A stretch of DNA of 64,000 nt. It comes from Uloborus plumipes (taxonomy: Eukaryota; Arthropoda; Arachnida; Araneae; Uloboridae). Positions 1-13,087 of the stretch are shown here, one piece after another; within the stretch, counting starts at the first letter, position 1; every line of letters begins with the position of its first letter. Where the stretch lies: positions 1 through 64,000 of the forward strand of contig JAXGGA010004438.1 of NCBI GenBank assembly GCA_038373865.1, in the 5' to 3' direction. The notes beneath the pieces are model-generated. The model was not told where the DNA came from and ran no database searches. It saw only the letters and a program-made list of their open reading frames with translations. The position numbers and the translations under genes are program-made.

Positions 1-510
1 CAAGAAAGGAAGATAAAAGTTAATAAAATCCGTGTTTCACAGCCTGCGGAGAATCCCGGAGAAGCGAAAAAATCGACCCTATATAGAGAGGGATTGAATG
101 AAAGTATCAGGAAAAAAAGAAGACTGAATGATAAAGTTGCCATGGTTACAAGATGCAAGGATTTCTTGTTATCGAGTGGGGGCATTCAGGTGGAAAAATT
201 GCGAAAGAACTCATGTAGACACTGATCAAATATCAATTAAACGAAGTCCTTGTAAGTTGTTGAAGGGACGGTAACATGAGAGTTACGGAAGAATTAGAAT
301 ATTTAGAAAAAATGTTGCGTATCGTGGCAAATTTATTCAGTACTGACCTGCTTTTTGACTACGAATGTACCTGATTCTCCGTGTATTTTAAAAGGTACTT
401 GTTTAATTACTAAATTCCTATTCATCAATCTTTCATTTTTGCAAGAATATTTTAGCTAAATATTTTTTGAGTATTGTAAACAGACTCTTTGCCACCAGCG
501 AGGGTGAATC
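1..510. other. No recognisable feature
   Basis: AT-rich sequence with no long open frame, no clear repeat and no splice-bounded GC-rich block. I see nothing to annotate. Confidence 0.5.
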
Positions 511-918
511 AACACTGCGAAAAACAAGAAATGTTGCTTTTACAGTATAATACTAGCAGCTGAGGTTTAAGTTTAAAACGGTAAAAGCATAGTAATCAAG
601 TGTAAAACTAGCAATTTTTAAGCAATTTTTTTACTACTGTAAAATTTAGCAATCTTACCATAAAATTAGCTGTATTATACTGTAAAAAACAGTAAAATAC
701 TGGCAGCAGAGGTTAAAGTTTAAAACTGTAAAATGCATTGTAATCAACAAAAAACTATCAATTTTACAGTTTATTACAGTAAACTAGCAATTTTAGTTTA
801 TTACTGTAAACTATCAATTTTACAGTTTACTACTGTAAAATTATCAATTTTACAGTTTATTACTGTAAAATTAGCTATATTATACTGTAAAAACAACATG
901 TATTTTTTACAGAGTAGT
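511..918. repeat. CACTGTAAA-family MITE, copy 1
   Basis: The block starts CACTGCGAAAAACAAGAAAT and ends TTTTTTACAGAG, so the ends are inverted relatives of each other. The interior alternates TTTACAGT and ACTGTAAA, spaced by TTATT or AATTAGCAATT, giving a palindromic minisatellite of about 30 bp. The same structure recurs near 1.3, 6.7, 9.5, 18, 24.4, 33.1 and 35.5 kb. Other copies are preceded by TA, which would fit a TA target, but no transposase is seen. The superfamily is unknown. Confidence 0.8.
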
Positions 919-1299
919 ACTTTTTTGAGGGAGGGGCGATTGATTTTCTTACGTATCTTTTACAACACATTTTAAGAGATACGTAAAGTTTTAAAATGTT
1001 GGTCTCATATGTTTTTCTTCAATTGCGAAATGCAGTCTGGGGGTCCCTAAACCTTCCTTCTACTCTCATCAAAATAGTCTAAAAATACCTTTTTTGAACT
1101 TCAATATTGAAAAAATTCCAGTGGTGAGTCCCTCAAGAGAGGGGGTGGGGGGATTAACCCATCGCTCCTCCCTTGTATCCGTTTCTAGTCACCAAAGGAG
1201 AGTTGCCAGAATGAAAGGAAATTTTGGATACTTAAAAGACCGCCAACGTTATTGTAAGAAAATGATCACAAAACACAAGCAAACTGATCATTTGTCATA
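919..1299. other. No recognisable feature
   Basis: Unique AT-rich spacer between two CACTGTAAA copies; nothing supportable seen. Confidence 0.5.
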
Positions 1300-1392
1300 C
1301 ACTGTAAAAAATAAATGTTGTTCTTGCAGATAATACAGCTACGTTTACAGTAATTTTACAGCAAAAAACTGTCAAATTACTGTAAAACAGCG
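1300..1392. repeat. CACTGTAAA-family MITE, truncated copy 2
   Basis: Preceded by TCATA, it begins CACTGTAAAAAATAAATGTT, which is the best-preserved family head. After about 90 bp of TTTACAGT/ACTGTAAA units it stops at ACTGTAAAACAGCGG with no matching tail. Confidence 0.75.
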
Positions 1393-2227
1393 GCTTATTT
1401 TTTGCGGTGCAGGAAAAGTTCCAAAGGAATAGAGGTTTTAGTATCTTGTTGAGATAAGTTTTAAACGTTGCCAGATGCAAAAACAGCCAATAGTGATCTT
1501 GAAGTTTATTCAAAATATTTTCCACATAGATAATCTTTCAAAACCCCTGTACCCCTCACAAAAAAGTTTCTTGCAGTATTATTTTGCTTTGAAGTTGTTT
1601 CACTATGATTCATTTAATCAATTAAACTTTTGTTGACTTTAAGTGTAGGAGGAAAGGAATTCTATTTTCATCAACAAAATATTTCTCTTTCTTGATACAA
1701 AAAAAGAACAAAAAAAAAACTACGAATTCTTTCAGAATTTAATTTTCTCAGTTTTTTGGTGTGAAAGAATAATAAAATCGTGCTGAACGTAGAAACGACA
1801 TTGAATACGGTTATTGTACGTCTCTGATTAATCCGATATCGTTTCCGAGTGTCACGTGACGAACGTGTATCATGCTAGAGAATCAGACGCGATTTTGTAA
1901 AGATAACTTGTCGAAAGCAACAGGGGAAGAAGTTCGACCATTGTGTATTTTTCGCAACTAAGTAAAGACTGTGACATCAAGTCTTTTTGAAAAACCACTT
2001 ATTTTTATCATTCTTTCTGCACCGATCGATTCATTTTCATCAAGTTACAGAAAAATCATTGATTACTCCATTTTATAAATTAACAAAGTGACTCATGCCT
2101 TTTCTGAAACAAGCGATTAACAAACGTAAAGAGTGTACTTGCAGTAGTGATAAAAAATCCTGAACTGTCTTATTTTTACTCGCCTGTATTTTTTTTGAGT
2201 TATTTTTTGTTATGAAATTATAGTACT
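1393..2227. other. No recognisable feature
   Basis: AT-rich sequence without a supported gene or repeat. Confidence 0.5.
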
Positions 2228-2234
2228 ATCGAAT

Positions 2235-3011
2235 TAGAGATGGCCCGAAGCGCCAAATGCCGAAGCTTCGGCTGCTGTACAAATTGAAGTTTTAGCATTG
2301 AACGTATAATACATGCAATACGATACTATACTCTGGGAACTGTCTTTTTATTTGAGGCTTAGTAAAATAAATAAAAATTCAGCTTCAATTTACATTTTGT
2401 TTATTCTCGGGATGTTTGAAAACATGGGCTATTATTAACAATCTTCATTAATATCGAGAAAATGTACTAAATTTTGTCAAACATATTAATAAATTAAAAA
2501 AAAAAACTGAACTTTTATACCTATAATTTCATTAAATGAAATATGTCCTCCAAAAATTCCTGGCCTGGAAAATGTTAAAAATTTGTTACTTTTATATCTA
2601 AGTATCAACGCTAGAAATGTGTGAGAAAGCCACGTTTCACTAGCTTTATTTTAATTCAACTTAAGTTGGTCATGGAATATTAACTAAATATAATTTAATT
2701 TATTTAGTTCAGAAGAATTTTCGACTGAAATATAATACACTGTTAATTATTGAACAGTTTCTGATTACACGGTCTCAGTACACACAATCAGTTAATTTAA
2801 ATGTAATTTTCTTCTATGTTTTAGTATGTTTCATTACAGTGTATAGCTTAAGGGGCAATATTTTATGGAATTATGGTTGTAAAATAAAAATTTACAACAT
2901 AAATTATTCTAGGCCGAAGCAGCGGAATGTTACACCTCATGCTTTGGCCAGACCGAAGGTTTGGTGAAATGGTTGAAGCTTAGACTTGACCGAGACTTCG
3001 GCCCATCTTTA
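2235..3011. mobile_element. hAT-like non-autonomous element
   Basis: The ends are inverted: TAGAGATGGCCCGAAG on the left and CTTCGGCCCATCTTTA on the right, and further GCTTCGGC-type motifs lie inside each end. Flanking ATCGAAT (2228-2234) and ATCTGAAT (3012-3019) look like an 8-bp target duplication that lost one base on the left, as expected for hAT. The AT-rich interior has no transposase frame. Confidence 0.7.
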
Positions 3012-3255
3012 ATCTGAATTACTGTTGTTGATTCCAACGTATTTTTTATACAGATTTCATACCTGTTACAATGGGCTACTAATCAACTGCTATAATACGA
3101 CTTTTTATTTCTCAGATTATAGCAATTTCACACGAAGTTCTGTCGCGACAATAGGTTAAGAGAATCAACCGCACTACCGTAAACGCAGGCTACTTTAGCC
3201 CTAAGGTCTTAACCCAAACCATTTAAACGATGAAGAAAATGGTTACCTTAGTGCA

Positions 3256-3481
3256 AATTATAAATTTCAAATTTTTAATCCAACGTTTTTTAGCACTAAT
3301 TAGCAGGGATACTGCAGACACGTGTTTCGGCGTTAAAAGGAACGCTTTTTTCAATGCGAAAAATTGGGAGCTTATGGATGCACAGACATCCAACAAAAGC
3401 TTTTGTAACGCTGAAACACGTGTCTGCAGTATCCCTGCTTATTAGTGCTAAAAAACGTTGGATTAAAAATTTGAAATTTAT
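3256..3481. mobile_element. Small foldback element
   Basis: The left arm (AAATTTTTAATCCAACG, then GCACTAAT, GCAGGGATACTGCAGACACG) is mirrored on the right (CGTGTCTGCAGTATCCCTGC, then ATTAGTGC, CGTTGGATTAAAAATTT). Arms are about 90 bp around a short loop. No target duplication is clear. An 71-codon frame across it is a by-product of the palindrome. Confidence 0.75.
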
Positions 3482-3547
3482 TTAAGCGATACAACATTTA
3501 GTAATAACCTTCATATAGCAGTTTTTGAATTGATTTCGACAGTAGTA

Positions 3548-4438
3548 GGGGAATGTGGTGCAAAGTGAAATAGTTAAGTTTACTCACCTGCTTCAAAAGG
3601 AACAAATGGGAAATCTGTTCTAAAAAAATTGTGCATAAAGAATGAATAATGTATTTTGTGATACAAGTTTCGTTGAAATATTATTTTTCTTCTTTGGCAG
3701 TTATTTTGTGCTTTCAAAGAAATGTGGAAAATTTTCACCTTAAAAAATCGTGGGGCAAAGTGAAAAAGAAAATATCTTTGTTATGAAAAATTTTCTATTC
3801 GACGATTAACAGTAGTTTTCATCAAATGAATGAGTAAATAAATGAAAGAAATAATTATTAATGAAAAATACAGCATAAACGAATAAGTAAGTACATGAAT
3901 AAATGAATTAATACGTGAGAAAAAATAAATGAGTGAATACAGTAGAGAATTATTAAGAAAATGAGACAATGAATGAGTAAATAAGTAAATAATTATGTAA
4001 AAGAATGGAAAAAAATAAATGAAGAAATAAGTACGCGATTTAATAAATGGATGAATAAGTAAACGAAAGGATCTGTTTCACTTTGCCGAATCCACTCTGC
4101 CTCGCGTGAACTGGACGAATTACACTGAGCATTCAAAATCAAAAAATGCCAAATATAAACTAAATAAGGCCTGCACTGCACATCACTAGATCTCAATTAA
4201 TAGTTAAAATGATTATTAAAAATGTTTTTTATTTCATACTTACAAGAAATAATTGAAAAACCACGAAAATTACAACAAAGATATCAAATTTTGAAAATGG
4301 CTAGTAAAATTTTTTTCATTGCTCTTTGGAGTATACTACTCAACTATATGTTTAGCAACCTAATTAAAATACTGCTGGATAGGTGGCGCTGGAAACTGAG
4401 AAAATATTTTAGCATTTCACTTTACCCCCACATTCCCC
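3548..4438. mobile_element. GGGG-ended TA-target element, copy 1 (pogo-like)
   Basis: Ends are GGGGAATGTGGTGCAAAGTG and the inverse CACTTTACCCCCACATTCCCC, flanked by TA on both sides. The middle carries a degenerate minisatellite of AATGAATGAGTAAATAA-type units (about 3820-4070). A second copy lies at 28638-29542. The TA target and end type suggest a Tc1/mariner-pogo relative; no transposase survives. Confidence 0.8.
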
Positions 4439-4440
4439 TA

Positions 4441-5181
4441 CTGCGTTCTATGGACGGCTTTTCAGCGGATAGTATCGAAAGTAATTTTAAAAATGCTACA
4501 ATAAAACTTTCTAACCGGCCACCCCTTTGTTTGATGAAATTTTACCCGTTTAGAGGGGGTAACCTTTTTTAAAGGGTTGTAAGATAATTTCTATAACACC
4601 TAATATAAACAAGTCTAACATATTTGTTTAAATTTAAAATAAAGCTTGATACTTTTCTAAAGGAAGTGCATTTGACATCTTTTCTAAATTGACTCAATTG
4701 CGTTTTTTTAAACAAACACTTTTTTTTTTAATATCAACATGACCTTAACTCCAAACGAAGTTAATTTGAAATGTTTTCCTGTCTAGAGGTAACGAGAGAG
4801 AAATCCTGCCGTTTTAGAAAATCTACCTTGCCATGCGAGAAATAGGCTCGTTTAGCTCTGAACGAACACCTTCTCAAAACACATTTTTCCTTCATTGAAT
4901 AATGCTTGGAAATCTCATTAGGAAGAGGTAGACCGATAGAAATTTCTCCTTCGTAAGTAAACTTTCATTTCTTTTGTAACCTCTTTATTGAATTTATTGA
5001 CTATTTTTTTCTTTTATTAGTGAATTTCGAGATATTTTTTTACTGAATATTTATCAAAGTTTCTTTGTTTGAGTTATTTTCACAAGCTTTTCTCTGAATT
5101 CTCACATGAAAGTAGGTTATATCTTAGTTTCAAGCGATGTACTTTATAAAAATTAAAAACATATCAGTTATTATAAGCAGA
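4441..5181. other. No recognisable feature
   Basis: AT-rich sequence without a supported gene or repeat. Confidence 0.5.
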
Positions 5182-5688
5182 TTACCCATTAATGCCTGAC
5201 ATTTTTTTCCCAAGGAGATTTTGTATACTGATTACAAATAGTGTTTAATGGACAGGAAAAAAAATATGTTAAAAATAATTTTTTTATTAAGGAAAGAGAA
5301 ATCGTCCCTTAAAAGTTACGATAGACCCCAGAGGGTACATACTTATTTTACTGAAATTTTTTTCTGCCTACGATATAATATTTAAAAAGGCATTTTATAA
5401 GAAGAAATAAAATCAGCAATTAACATAAACTGTGAAGCTGGGAATAACTTTGAAAACTTAGCTTTTTTCTTGAGATTGTGAACGATGTCATTTTTGATAA
5501 AGATCATATCAAAACTGCTACATAACACACTTTACAATGGTTATGGGCTGCAATCTGTTAATAACGAATTAAAACAATACCAAGGTACTAATTGAACACT
5601 ATTATTTGGTCGAAATGTTCATTTTGGTGAAATTCAGACCCTCTTTTGGACCCTCCCTAAAAATGGACGCTAGGCGTTAATGGGTTAA
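5182..5688. mobile_element. piggyBac-type MITE, copy 1
   Basis: Inverted ends CCCATTAATGCCTGA and GGCGTTAATGGG. The right flank is TTAA; the left has decayed to TTA. Two related copies, at 45454-45975 and 41959-42487, keep TTAA on both sides, the piggyBac target. The interior is non-coding. Confidence 0.8.
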
Positions 5689-6728
5689 ATATAAATTTTT
5701 TTTAGAATACTTATAAAACTTAACAACATATGATAAATTAAATTAAAATACGCAGAAAGGTAAATTAAATTGTAAAAAAAAACTGAAGTAAACAAATTCA
5801 ATGTCATACTTAATCAAGCATGGGTTTGTTATTAAACATACATTAAATCGAGTTTCTTTTAGAATAAATTCGAATAAAATCTAGTTTTTAACCTGGGAAG
5901 TAGTTTCGCAGTGCCATGAGAACCCTTTCTATTTTCTCCAATCGCTTAAAAGCTTCTACTTTTGAGTGGGTGATTCAATGATATGACCTGAAACTTCATT
6001 AGCTACATTTCTAAATGTTTTTTGTTTTTCAAGAGCACTCTCCAGTAGCTGGTATTTTTCACATTCAACAGTAAACCCGTAACATATAGCTACCGAACTT
6101 CAGAAGATAACCCGTTTTCTGTGTTTAATTAACATCTGGGCTTTTATCAGGATACTTAGCGTATAAATTAAAATATTAAGTGAGAGCTCACCAAAATCAA
6201 GGTGAAAATATTAATTATATTTTTTAAACATAAAGCATTTGAAATCAAATAATTGACCGAGAAAATATCTTTCATGAAGTGAAACGGTTCCAAAAGCTTT
6301 CTTAGCATTGCTTTTTAGTTTGCACATTACGCATTTAAGTGAAATGTCAAGAAATTTGTTTACGCAAAAATTTTTATCAGTAATAACTTATTCACAAAGT
6401 TTATATATATTGTAAAACCAGAGAAGAAATGCTCCAAATGTTGAAATATGATGTATGGAAGAATTTTTTATCTTAAAAATTAAGTTTATATGAAGTGTAA
6501 TTTTTTTTCAAAAGTATAGTCTCTTTAATATAGTTATAAATGAAACAATAAATTTTTTTTAATGATACTACTAAGAGAGTTCTTAAGAAAAACAACTTTA
6601 AAAAAAATCTTAAATATTAAATGATATTGAAAAAAAGTATTTTGTATTCTAGTTTGTGAAAGATTTGGTCGTAACTTTCCTAAAGGAAGGAAGAGACATA
6701 CTTTTTTTTTGCTGTTAGAAAAAAAAGT
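5689..6728. other. No recognisable feature
   Basis: AT-rich, no supported gene or repeat. Confidence 0.5.
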
Positions 6729-7141
6729 ACACTGTCAAAAATAAATGTTATTTTACAGTACAATACAGCTAATCTTATCGTAATAAACTGCAAAAATTGC
6801 TAATTTTACAGTGCTAAACTGTAAAATGGCTAACTTTACAGTACTGAACTGCAAAATTGTTAATTTTACAGTAATAAACTGTAAAATTGCTAGTTAGACA
6901 GTTTATTACTTTGCATTTTATAGATTCAAACTGGAACCTCTGCTGCCAGTATTATAGTGTTGTTTTTACAGTATAATACAAGCAAAGTTTAGGGCAATAA
7001 ACTGGAAAATTTCTAAATTTGCAGCAATAAACTGTAAAATTGCTCGTTTTACTGTTTATTACTGTGCAGTTCAAAGTTTTAAATTGGAACCTCGGCTTCC
7101 AGTATTATACTGTAAAAGCAGCAGTTCAAATTTTGCAGTGT
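6729..7141. repeat. CACTGTAAA-family MITE, copy 3
   Basis: Head CACTGTCAAAAATAAATGTT after GTA; tail TTTTGCAGTG. The interior shows regular 30-bp palindromic units (about 6785-6900), then two short segments containing GGAACCTC and CCAGTATTATA, which mark the second half of the family. Confidence 0.85.
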
Positions 7142-8235
7142 GGGCAATTATGTAAAGGAAAATATTTTAGGATCAAAGCATCGACTACTTCTGCAAGATC
7201 AATTTAAGACAATTAGAATGCTTTTAGGCACTGAAACAAAAATGGTTTACTTTAAAAGGTCTCTGAAGAATATCACTTAAGATAAGGGGATGAAAGGGCT
7301 ATGTTACATTTAAAAAAATAAACACTCTGGACAATTTTAAGCAATAGATGCAAGTAAGCAAATAAAACTTAGTACATCAAAAGTAGACGTCATTAGACCA
7401 ATTTCATACGAACCAAAAAACAAACCAGAAAACAAAAAAGTTACAACAATAAAACTTTGAACTTTAATTACTAGCAATTTCTGTTTTGTCACACAACCCC
7501 TTCATCTCCCAAGCCCTTCAGTTATAATATTCTACGAAGCATTTTTTTTGGTTGTGAACTGAAGATGTTTATTGCACATTAGGGTTCATCGACAAAAAAT
7601 GGATTTCACATTTCCAATAGTGCGGGAAAGTTGTTTGTTAATTTTACCGTTTTTTTTCCCAGTGCTCTTCATTTTTTGAAAAAGAAATTATATTCCATAG
7701 TTTTAACAGTGCCAAAAAGTTTCCATTTGCATTCTTAGATTGCGTAAAATTTTTTTATTGATGTGGGTCAAAAACTTCAGTTACCTCTATGGCTGTTCAT
7801 TGTACAAAAATAGTTAATTTTATCATTTTTTCTATATTTTTAAAAACAATCTTTAGTTCTAAAAAAGTTAAAAATTTGCACACGCTCTGAAGTTACCATG
7901 TGCCAAATTTTCTGAACTGTTAGAATTTAGGATAATAATTTCCGATTCGAAAATTTAAAATTATTGAAAAAACGATGTTATTTAAAAATTTATGTAATGA
8001 TTGACCCCAGAGATAGATTGACCCACATGGAAAAAAGTTCTCATACACTATTAGGATATCATATGGAAACTTTTCATCACTATTAGAACAACGGTAGCCA
8101 ATTTCTTACTTAAAAAATATTGAGGAATATCAAATTCTGTATTAAACACATTGCTACATGCAATTGAAGATATTTACTCAGATCCATATAATTTTGCAGC
8201 AATGACATAAGGAAGTTTAACCGCACTACTGGAAA
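7142..8235. other. No recognisable feature
   Basis: AT-rich; no long frame or clear repeat recognised. Confidence 0.5.
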
Positions 8236-9228
8236 TCTGTCTCTATATAAATGGATGTATGTATGTATATTTGTTTGTATGTTTGTTCCTTATACAAATT
8301 CACAGTTTTCGTCGGATTTTCATCAAACTTGGCACATAGATTCTTTGATGCATAGGTAGGGTTTGAAATTAAAAAAAAAAAAAAATTAAAAAGCTCAAAA
8401 TTTAAATTTTTTTTCTCAAAAGCCTTTAAGCATAAAAATTGATAATATTTAACACATTTAAATATGAGTATTTTCCAACAAAGATTACGATTAACAATGA
8501 ATTACACAGGCCAACGATGAAAAAACTTTTTTAATGAAAATACCTTATTCTTATGTTGTTTAGGTTGCTGAATCCAAATATGATGCTTAAAAAGTTGTAT
8601 CACCCACCATTTATTCACATTTTATAGTTACATTCATGAAATAAAGAAACATTTTTAGAATTTAACAGCTTTTTCATAGTTAAGATAACATGAAAAAATA
8701 GGTCTAATGAACAAAGATGATGTTGGCAGCACTGCTGAAACACATGCTACAACATGATGGGGGATTACTGTTGGTCACTTCACCGGGAAGTTCAGCAAGC
8801 TATTCATCGCAGGAAAAGCTACACAAGAAGCTTCAAGGAAAAAAGGGAAAGAAAATATAAAGCAATTCCAGTTGACAAGTGAACCTTGTATCATCACATA
8901 AAATTACTATTCCAAGTATTTTACTGTAAATACAAACCATTTTTACGATTCTACAGTGTTTCATTGATTTCCCTATATACTGTAAATGGGTATTAGACTA
9001 TATAATAAAATACATTTTGCTTGGAAACTAAGGGTGATACATAAAAACTACAAGCAGATTTGGATTCAGCACATAAAAATCTATCAAGATCAGCTATTAA
9101 AATTAAAAAAGTTTTCAAAAAGGTTTTTTTGTTGGCCTGTGTTATCAATTCAAAGCTCACCTAATTCATTTTAGCATGAAATAAGTTAAACATAATGCAA
9201 TACCGGGCAACGCCGGGTTATAAGCTAG
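8236..9228 (+). mobile_element. Short non-autonomous Helitron, copy 1
   Basis: The 5' end is TCTGTCTCTATATAAATGG after an A, followed by the GTATGTTTGT and TCGTCGGATTTTCATCAAAC motifs typical of animal Helitron heads. The 3' end has a GC-rich near-hairpin (ACCGGGCAACGCCGGGT) and then CTAG before a T. This is the A/TC...CTRR/T arrangement of Helitron insertion. No Rep/helicase frame. The start could be a few bases to the right. Confidence 0.8.
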
Positions 9229-9527
9229 TTTGATATAAAAAAAGGTTTTTTTTTTTCATGCAAACTATTGCACTTAGTGCATTGATCTGACCGTTATTTT
9301 GTTTTATATACTTTCAAGAAGTTGCTTTTGCCATACGTTTCATGTCATATTCGATACACAAAATGCATGTAAGGTTATTATTATATTCGACAACTGCCAA
9401 AAAGGGAAAAAAATATATGATTCTACCGTGAAAACCTCAAGATCCTTAAATTAAATAATCCACATATGAACACGAAGTTATGAAATCAAACTACAGCACA
9501 AAAGAACGTAAAAATAATGATATAATG

Positions 9528-9587
9528 ATTGGAACCTCGGCTACCAGTATTGTACAGTAAAAACAATAGTTCCTCTTTTGCAGTGTA
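9528..9587. repeat. CACTGTAAA-family fragment
   Basis: Only the tail half remains: GGAACCTCGGCTACCAGTAT, then a TACAGTAAAAACAA stretch, ending TTTTGCAGTG before TA. Confidence 0.7.
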
Positions 9588-9589
9588 TA

Positions 9590-12571
9590 AATACATTTGA
9601 TTTGACACTTTGTTTTGTCTCTAAATGTATTCATTTACATACTTGAGTTTGGCAGACATTCTGTTTTGATACTATTTATCAACGATACAACTAACACTAT
9701 ATTTAGATACGACAGTGAATAGAGAAATATGTTTACCTTTCCCGTAAAATTGTTTACAAAATTTCTAAATAGAATGAGATATTATCAGGAGCCTTTTGTG
9801 CTGTGAATCATAGATGAGCCTTGTACATAGTACATTGACTTGAAAATTTGTTTGTTAAAAGTTATCGTCAGCTTAATTGCGTTCATCGTACATTATATTT
9901 TGATATTCTGTATGAAAAGTGCAGATATCATTAGACTTAAATAAGAAATAATAAGTTTTAAAATGGAGGAAATTGTTTACCTTCGTCGAAAAAGGGTTTA
10001 TTTACTTGAAACCGAATGAATGTTTTATGAAAGATTATTTATTATGGAATAAAATTGTTGCACCAATTTAGCTATTTTGAGGAGCATTTTCTTTTGGTTG
10101 TAAATTAAAATGGAAATTGCACATGGTTCAGAAAACGATCTATGTTGATATCCTGTATAAGAATGGAATTAAGGTTGCAGTTAAATGCTACAATCAGCAA
10201 TTTTGAAACGAGGTGAAAAGTTTCCCTAAGAGGTGAAAAAATTTTATTACTTCGAATTGAATAAACGTTTTATAAAATAAATTATTAATTAAACTAATAC
10301 ACAAAATGATGTGTTAAATAATGGTAGTCTGCTAAGTAATATTTATTGAACTTTTGTGTGAATCAAGGATGGACACTGTGCACCGTGGTACATTGATTTG
10401 AATTTTTTTTCTTAAAAGTTTCGGTTTGCATTAGTATTAGGCACGAGCTCTATTTTGACTTTGTATAAAAAATGCAGTTTAAGTAGCAATTAAACAAGAC
10501 AATCACTGATGTCAAAATAGGGAGAAATGTTTCCCTCAGTCGTGACTGGGATTAATTAATTCAAACTGACTAAACATGTCATAAAATAGAGAAAATTTAG
10601 GAAATGAAATTGCTACACAAAATTGTGAGTTAAAGTACAATATTTTGTGAAGCAATCCTTTTACTTGTGAACCACTGGTAGACATTTGACGTGACACATT
10701 GTTTTGACACTTTTTTTCTCTAAAAGTTTCCTTCAACGTAATTGTATTCGGTATGCGTTCTATTTTGACATTCTGTATATAACAAAAATGCAGTTAAAGT
10801 TGGAATTATAACTATCACCAACATCGAAATGAGGCCGATATATTTCCATTAGTCGTGAAGGATTTAGATCTGACTACACGTTCATCAAATAATGCAAAAT
10901 TATGAAACAATGATATTATTACACAAAACGCTGTTGAATTATGATATTCCGCGAAGTAATTTCTTGGGCTTGTAAATCAAAGATGGCCACTGCGTATGTA
11001 TATTGATTTGACATTTTTTTACCCCTTAAAATTTTACTGATAAGTATTTGCATTGGCGTATGTTCTACTTTTTCATTCTGTATTAAAAATGCAGATATTA
11101 TTATAACTAAATACGATAATAATCAATTTCAAAATGAAGAGAGGTGTTTCCCTTAGTTGCGATGGGGTTTGATATCTTCAAACTGACTAAACGATTCATA
11201 AAATAGTAAAAAAATATGAAATGAAATTACTGCGCAAAAAAGTGAGTTAAATTACAATATTCTGCGAAGCAATTTCTTTTGTTTGAGAAGCAAAAGTGGA
11301 CATTGCACATGCTACATTGATGTAACCTATTTTTTCTAAAAGTTCCCACCAACGTAATTGCATTCAGCACACATTCGATGTCGGTTCTATATTTTTTAAA
11401 AAAATGCAGTTAACGCATAGCTTCCAACTGCAACGAAAAATCGTAGGTTCTACGAACTACAGCCTGAAACTACTATGCTACGAAAGCATGTCCAAAACAC
11501 ACGATTTTCTTTTTTCTTTGTAATTAACAAGAACTATTTCAACCATTACCCAGAAAATCTATAATATAACCATTTATATAATACTGCTTTTGTGCTTAAT
11601 AATGTACTGTTTAGTAAATAATAGGTCTGCTTAATAATAAATTTTCGTTTAAAATAAGAGCAAAATAGATTTACCATAATAAATCATAAAAAAATAGAAA
11701 TTAAGAATATGATTTCAAAATAACTTGTTTCGTGCTCTATTGCAAATTTAAACGTAAATAATTCATTATGTCTGTTATATTTGTTATTACACGTGCCTCC
11801 CGCCTTGCAAAACTCTACTACGAATTTAGATTTTCAAAAGTTGGCAGCTCTGAGTTAACGTTACAGTTAAATACTACAATCACCAATATTAAAATGGGAA
11901 GAAATGCACCCATTAATCGTGAAGGGGTTCTACTTTTTAAAACTGACGCAAAGTTCCATAAAATAGTACGAAATTATAAAATAAAATTACGACGCAAATT
12001 GTGCTCCGTTTGTAGTATTCAGGAAAGCAATTTATCTAGGTTGCGAATGAAATATGGAAATTGCACGTAATATCTGTACATCAGAACCAGAACGATGTAA
12101 GTCCAAAAATGGCGATTTTCACTTTGGTACTGCATTGGGTGTACAATCTTATTCCGTTTACGATTCATATTTCATGAACAAGTTACTCTATAAAAGAAAT
12201 GTCTTCACAATTATTTAGTAGCTTTAAAATAGCGCAAGTCCCTTCCTCTGCATGCATCTGACAATAGTTTTTGCCTTCTTCTGAAAAGGTAAGAAAATGG
12301 ACTTACGTTAGTCTGGTTCTGAGGTACATATATATTGGTTCGACAGTTCTTTTATATCTCTCTCCAAACACTACCATTCACGTAATTGCATTCGGCAAGA
12401 GACAACACATGCTGTATAAAAAACGCAACATGCTGTATAAAATGTTTTTCCTATGTGTTTCCATGCTGTTTTGACATGCTGTATAAAAAGACGCAAATTA
12501 AGTCACAAACAAATACCATAATCAGTAATTTTAAAATGAAAAAATGTATCACTTAATCATGGAAGGGTAGA
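9590..12571. repeat. Decayed tandem array, unit about 308 bp
   Basis: Landmarks recur in order: a GACATTGCACATGG-like word, TACATTGATTTGACA, TCTAAAAGTTTCC, GTAATTGCATTCGG, TTCTATTTTGACATTCTGTA, AAAATGCAGTTAAAG, GAAATGTTTCCCTTAGTCGT, GACTAAACG and CATAAAATAG. The TAAAAGT landmark falls at about 10413, 10721, 11027 and 11337, a spacing of 306-310 bp. Copies are diverged by substitutions and small indels, so the array is old. A MITE at 12072-12331 interrupts it. More diverged remnants continue after the second MITE to about 13480. No unit has a sustained open frame. Confidence 0.85.
12072..12331. mobile_element. CAGAACCAG/GTAAGTCC MITE, copy A
   Basis: Inverted ends TCTGTACATCAGAACCAG and CTGGTTCTGAGGTACATA, each followed inward by (A)CGTAAGTCC or its complement. 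It sits inside the 308-bp array. A relative of equal size and interior lies at 38478-38729. Confidence 0.8.
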
Positions 12572-12593
12572 ACTCTTTATAACTGACCAAATA

Positions 12594-13085
12594 CAGTCAA
12601 ACCTGTCTATTTCGAATTTCACGGGATAGAAGAAAAATTCGAGATACGGAGGTTTCGAGATACAGAGGTTGTGTTAAAATTCGCAAAAATAAGCAATTGG
12701 AACAAAGTCGAATACTTAATAGATTGTTTTGCATTGATATTGTTGAATATTTTACTGTACGGCGTGTTGTGAGTACACGTTTTACTTATTGTGATGACTA
12801 TACCGGTAGCAAGTTAATGCATACCTTTAAGTACCAACAGAGTCTTTGAATGATTGTGCAAAAGATTATTTTTGTCTCCAAGTTTTACCATTGATAATGG
12901 TGGCTGGAGATGAAATTCAAAAATGAGAGTCGTCAAAATTCGAGATACAGAGGTCTTCGAGAAAAATCATGCGAGATAAACATGGGAAAAGACATTAAAT
13001 TTATGTTGCAAAAGCAGGAAAATCGAAAAATTTCAACACAGAGGTTTTTCGAGATAAGCAGGTTCGAGATAAACAGGTTCGACTG
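12594..13085. mobile_element. pogo/Tigger-like MITE, copy 1
   Basis: Ends are CAGTCAAACCTGTCTATTTC and the inverse GATAAACAGGTTCGACTG, flanked by TA. Subterminal TTCGAGATACGGAGGTT and TTCGAGATAAACAGG words repeat several times. This is the terminal style of pogo/Tigger elements. A second copy is at 41044-41520. Non-coding. Confidence 0.85.
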
Positions 13086-13087
13086 TA

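Noticed and set aside
511..918. CRISPR-like or promoter array
   Set aside because: The repeats are palindromic with no unique spacers and occur as dispersed copies in an animal genome.
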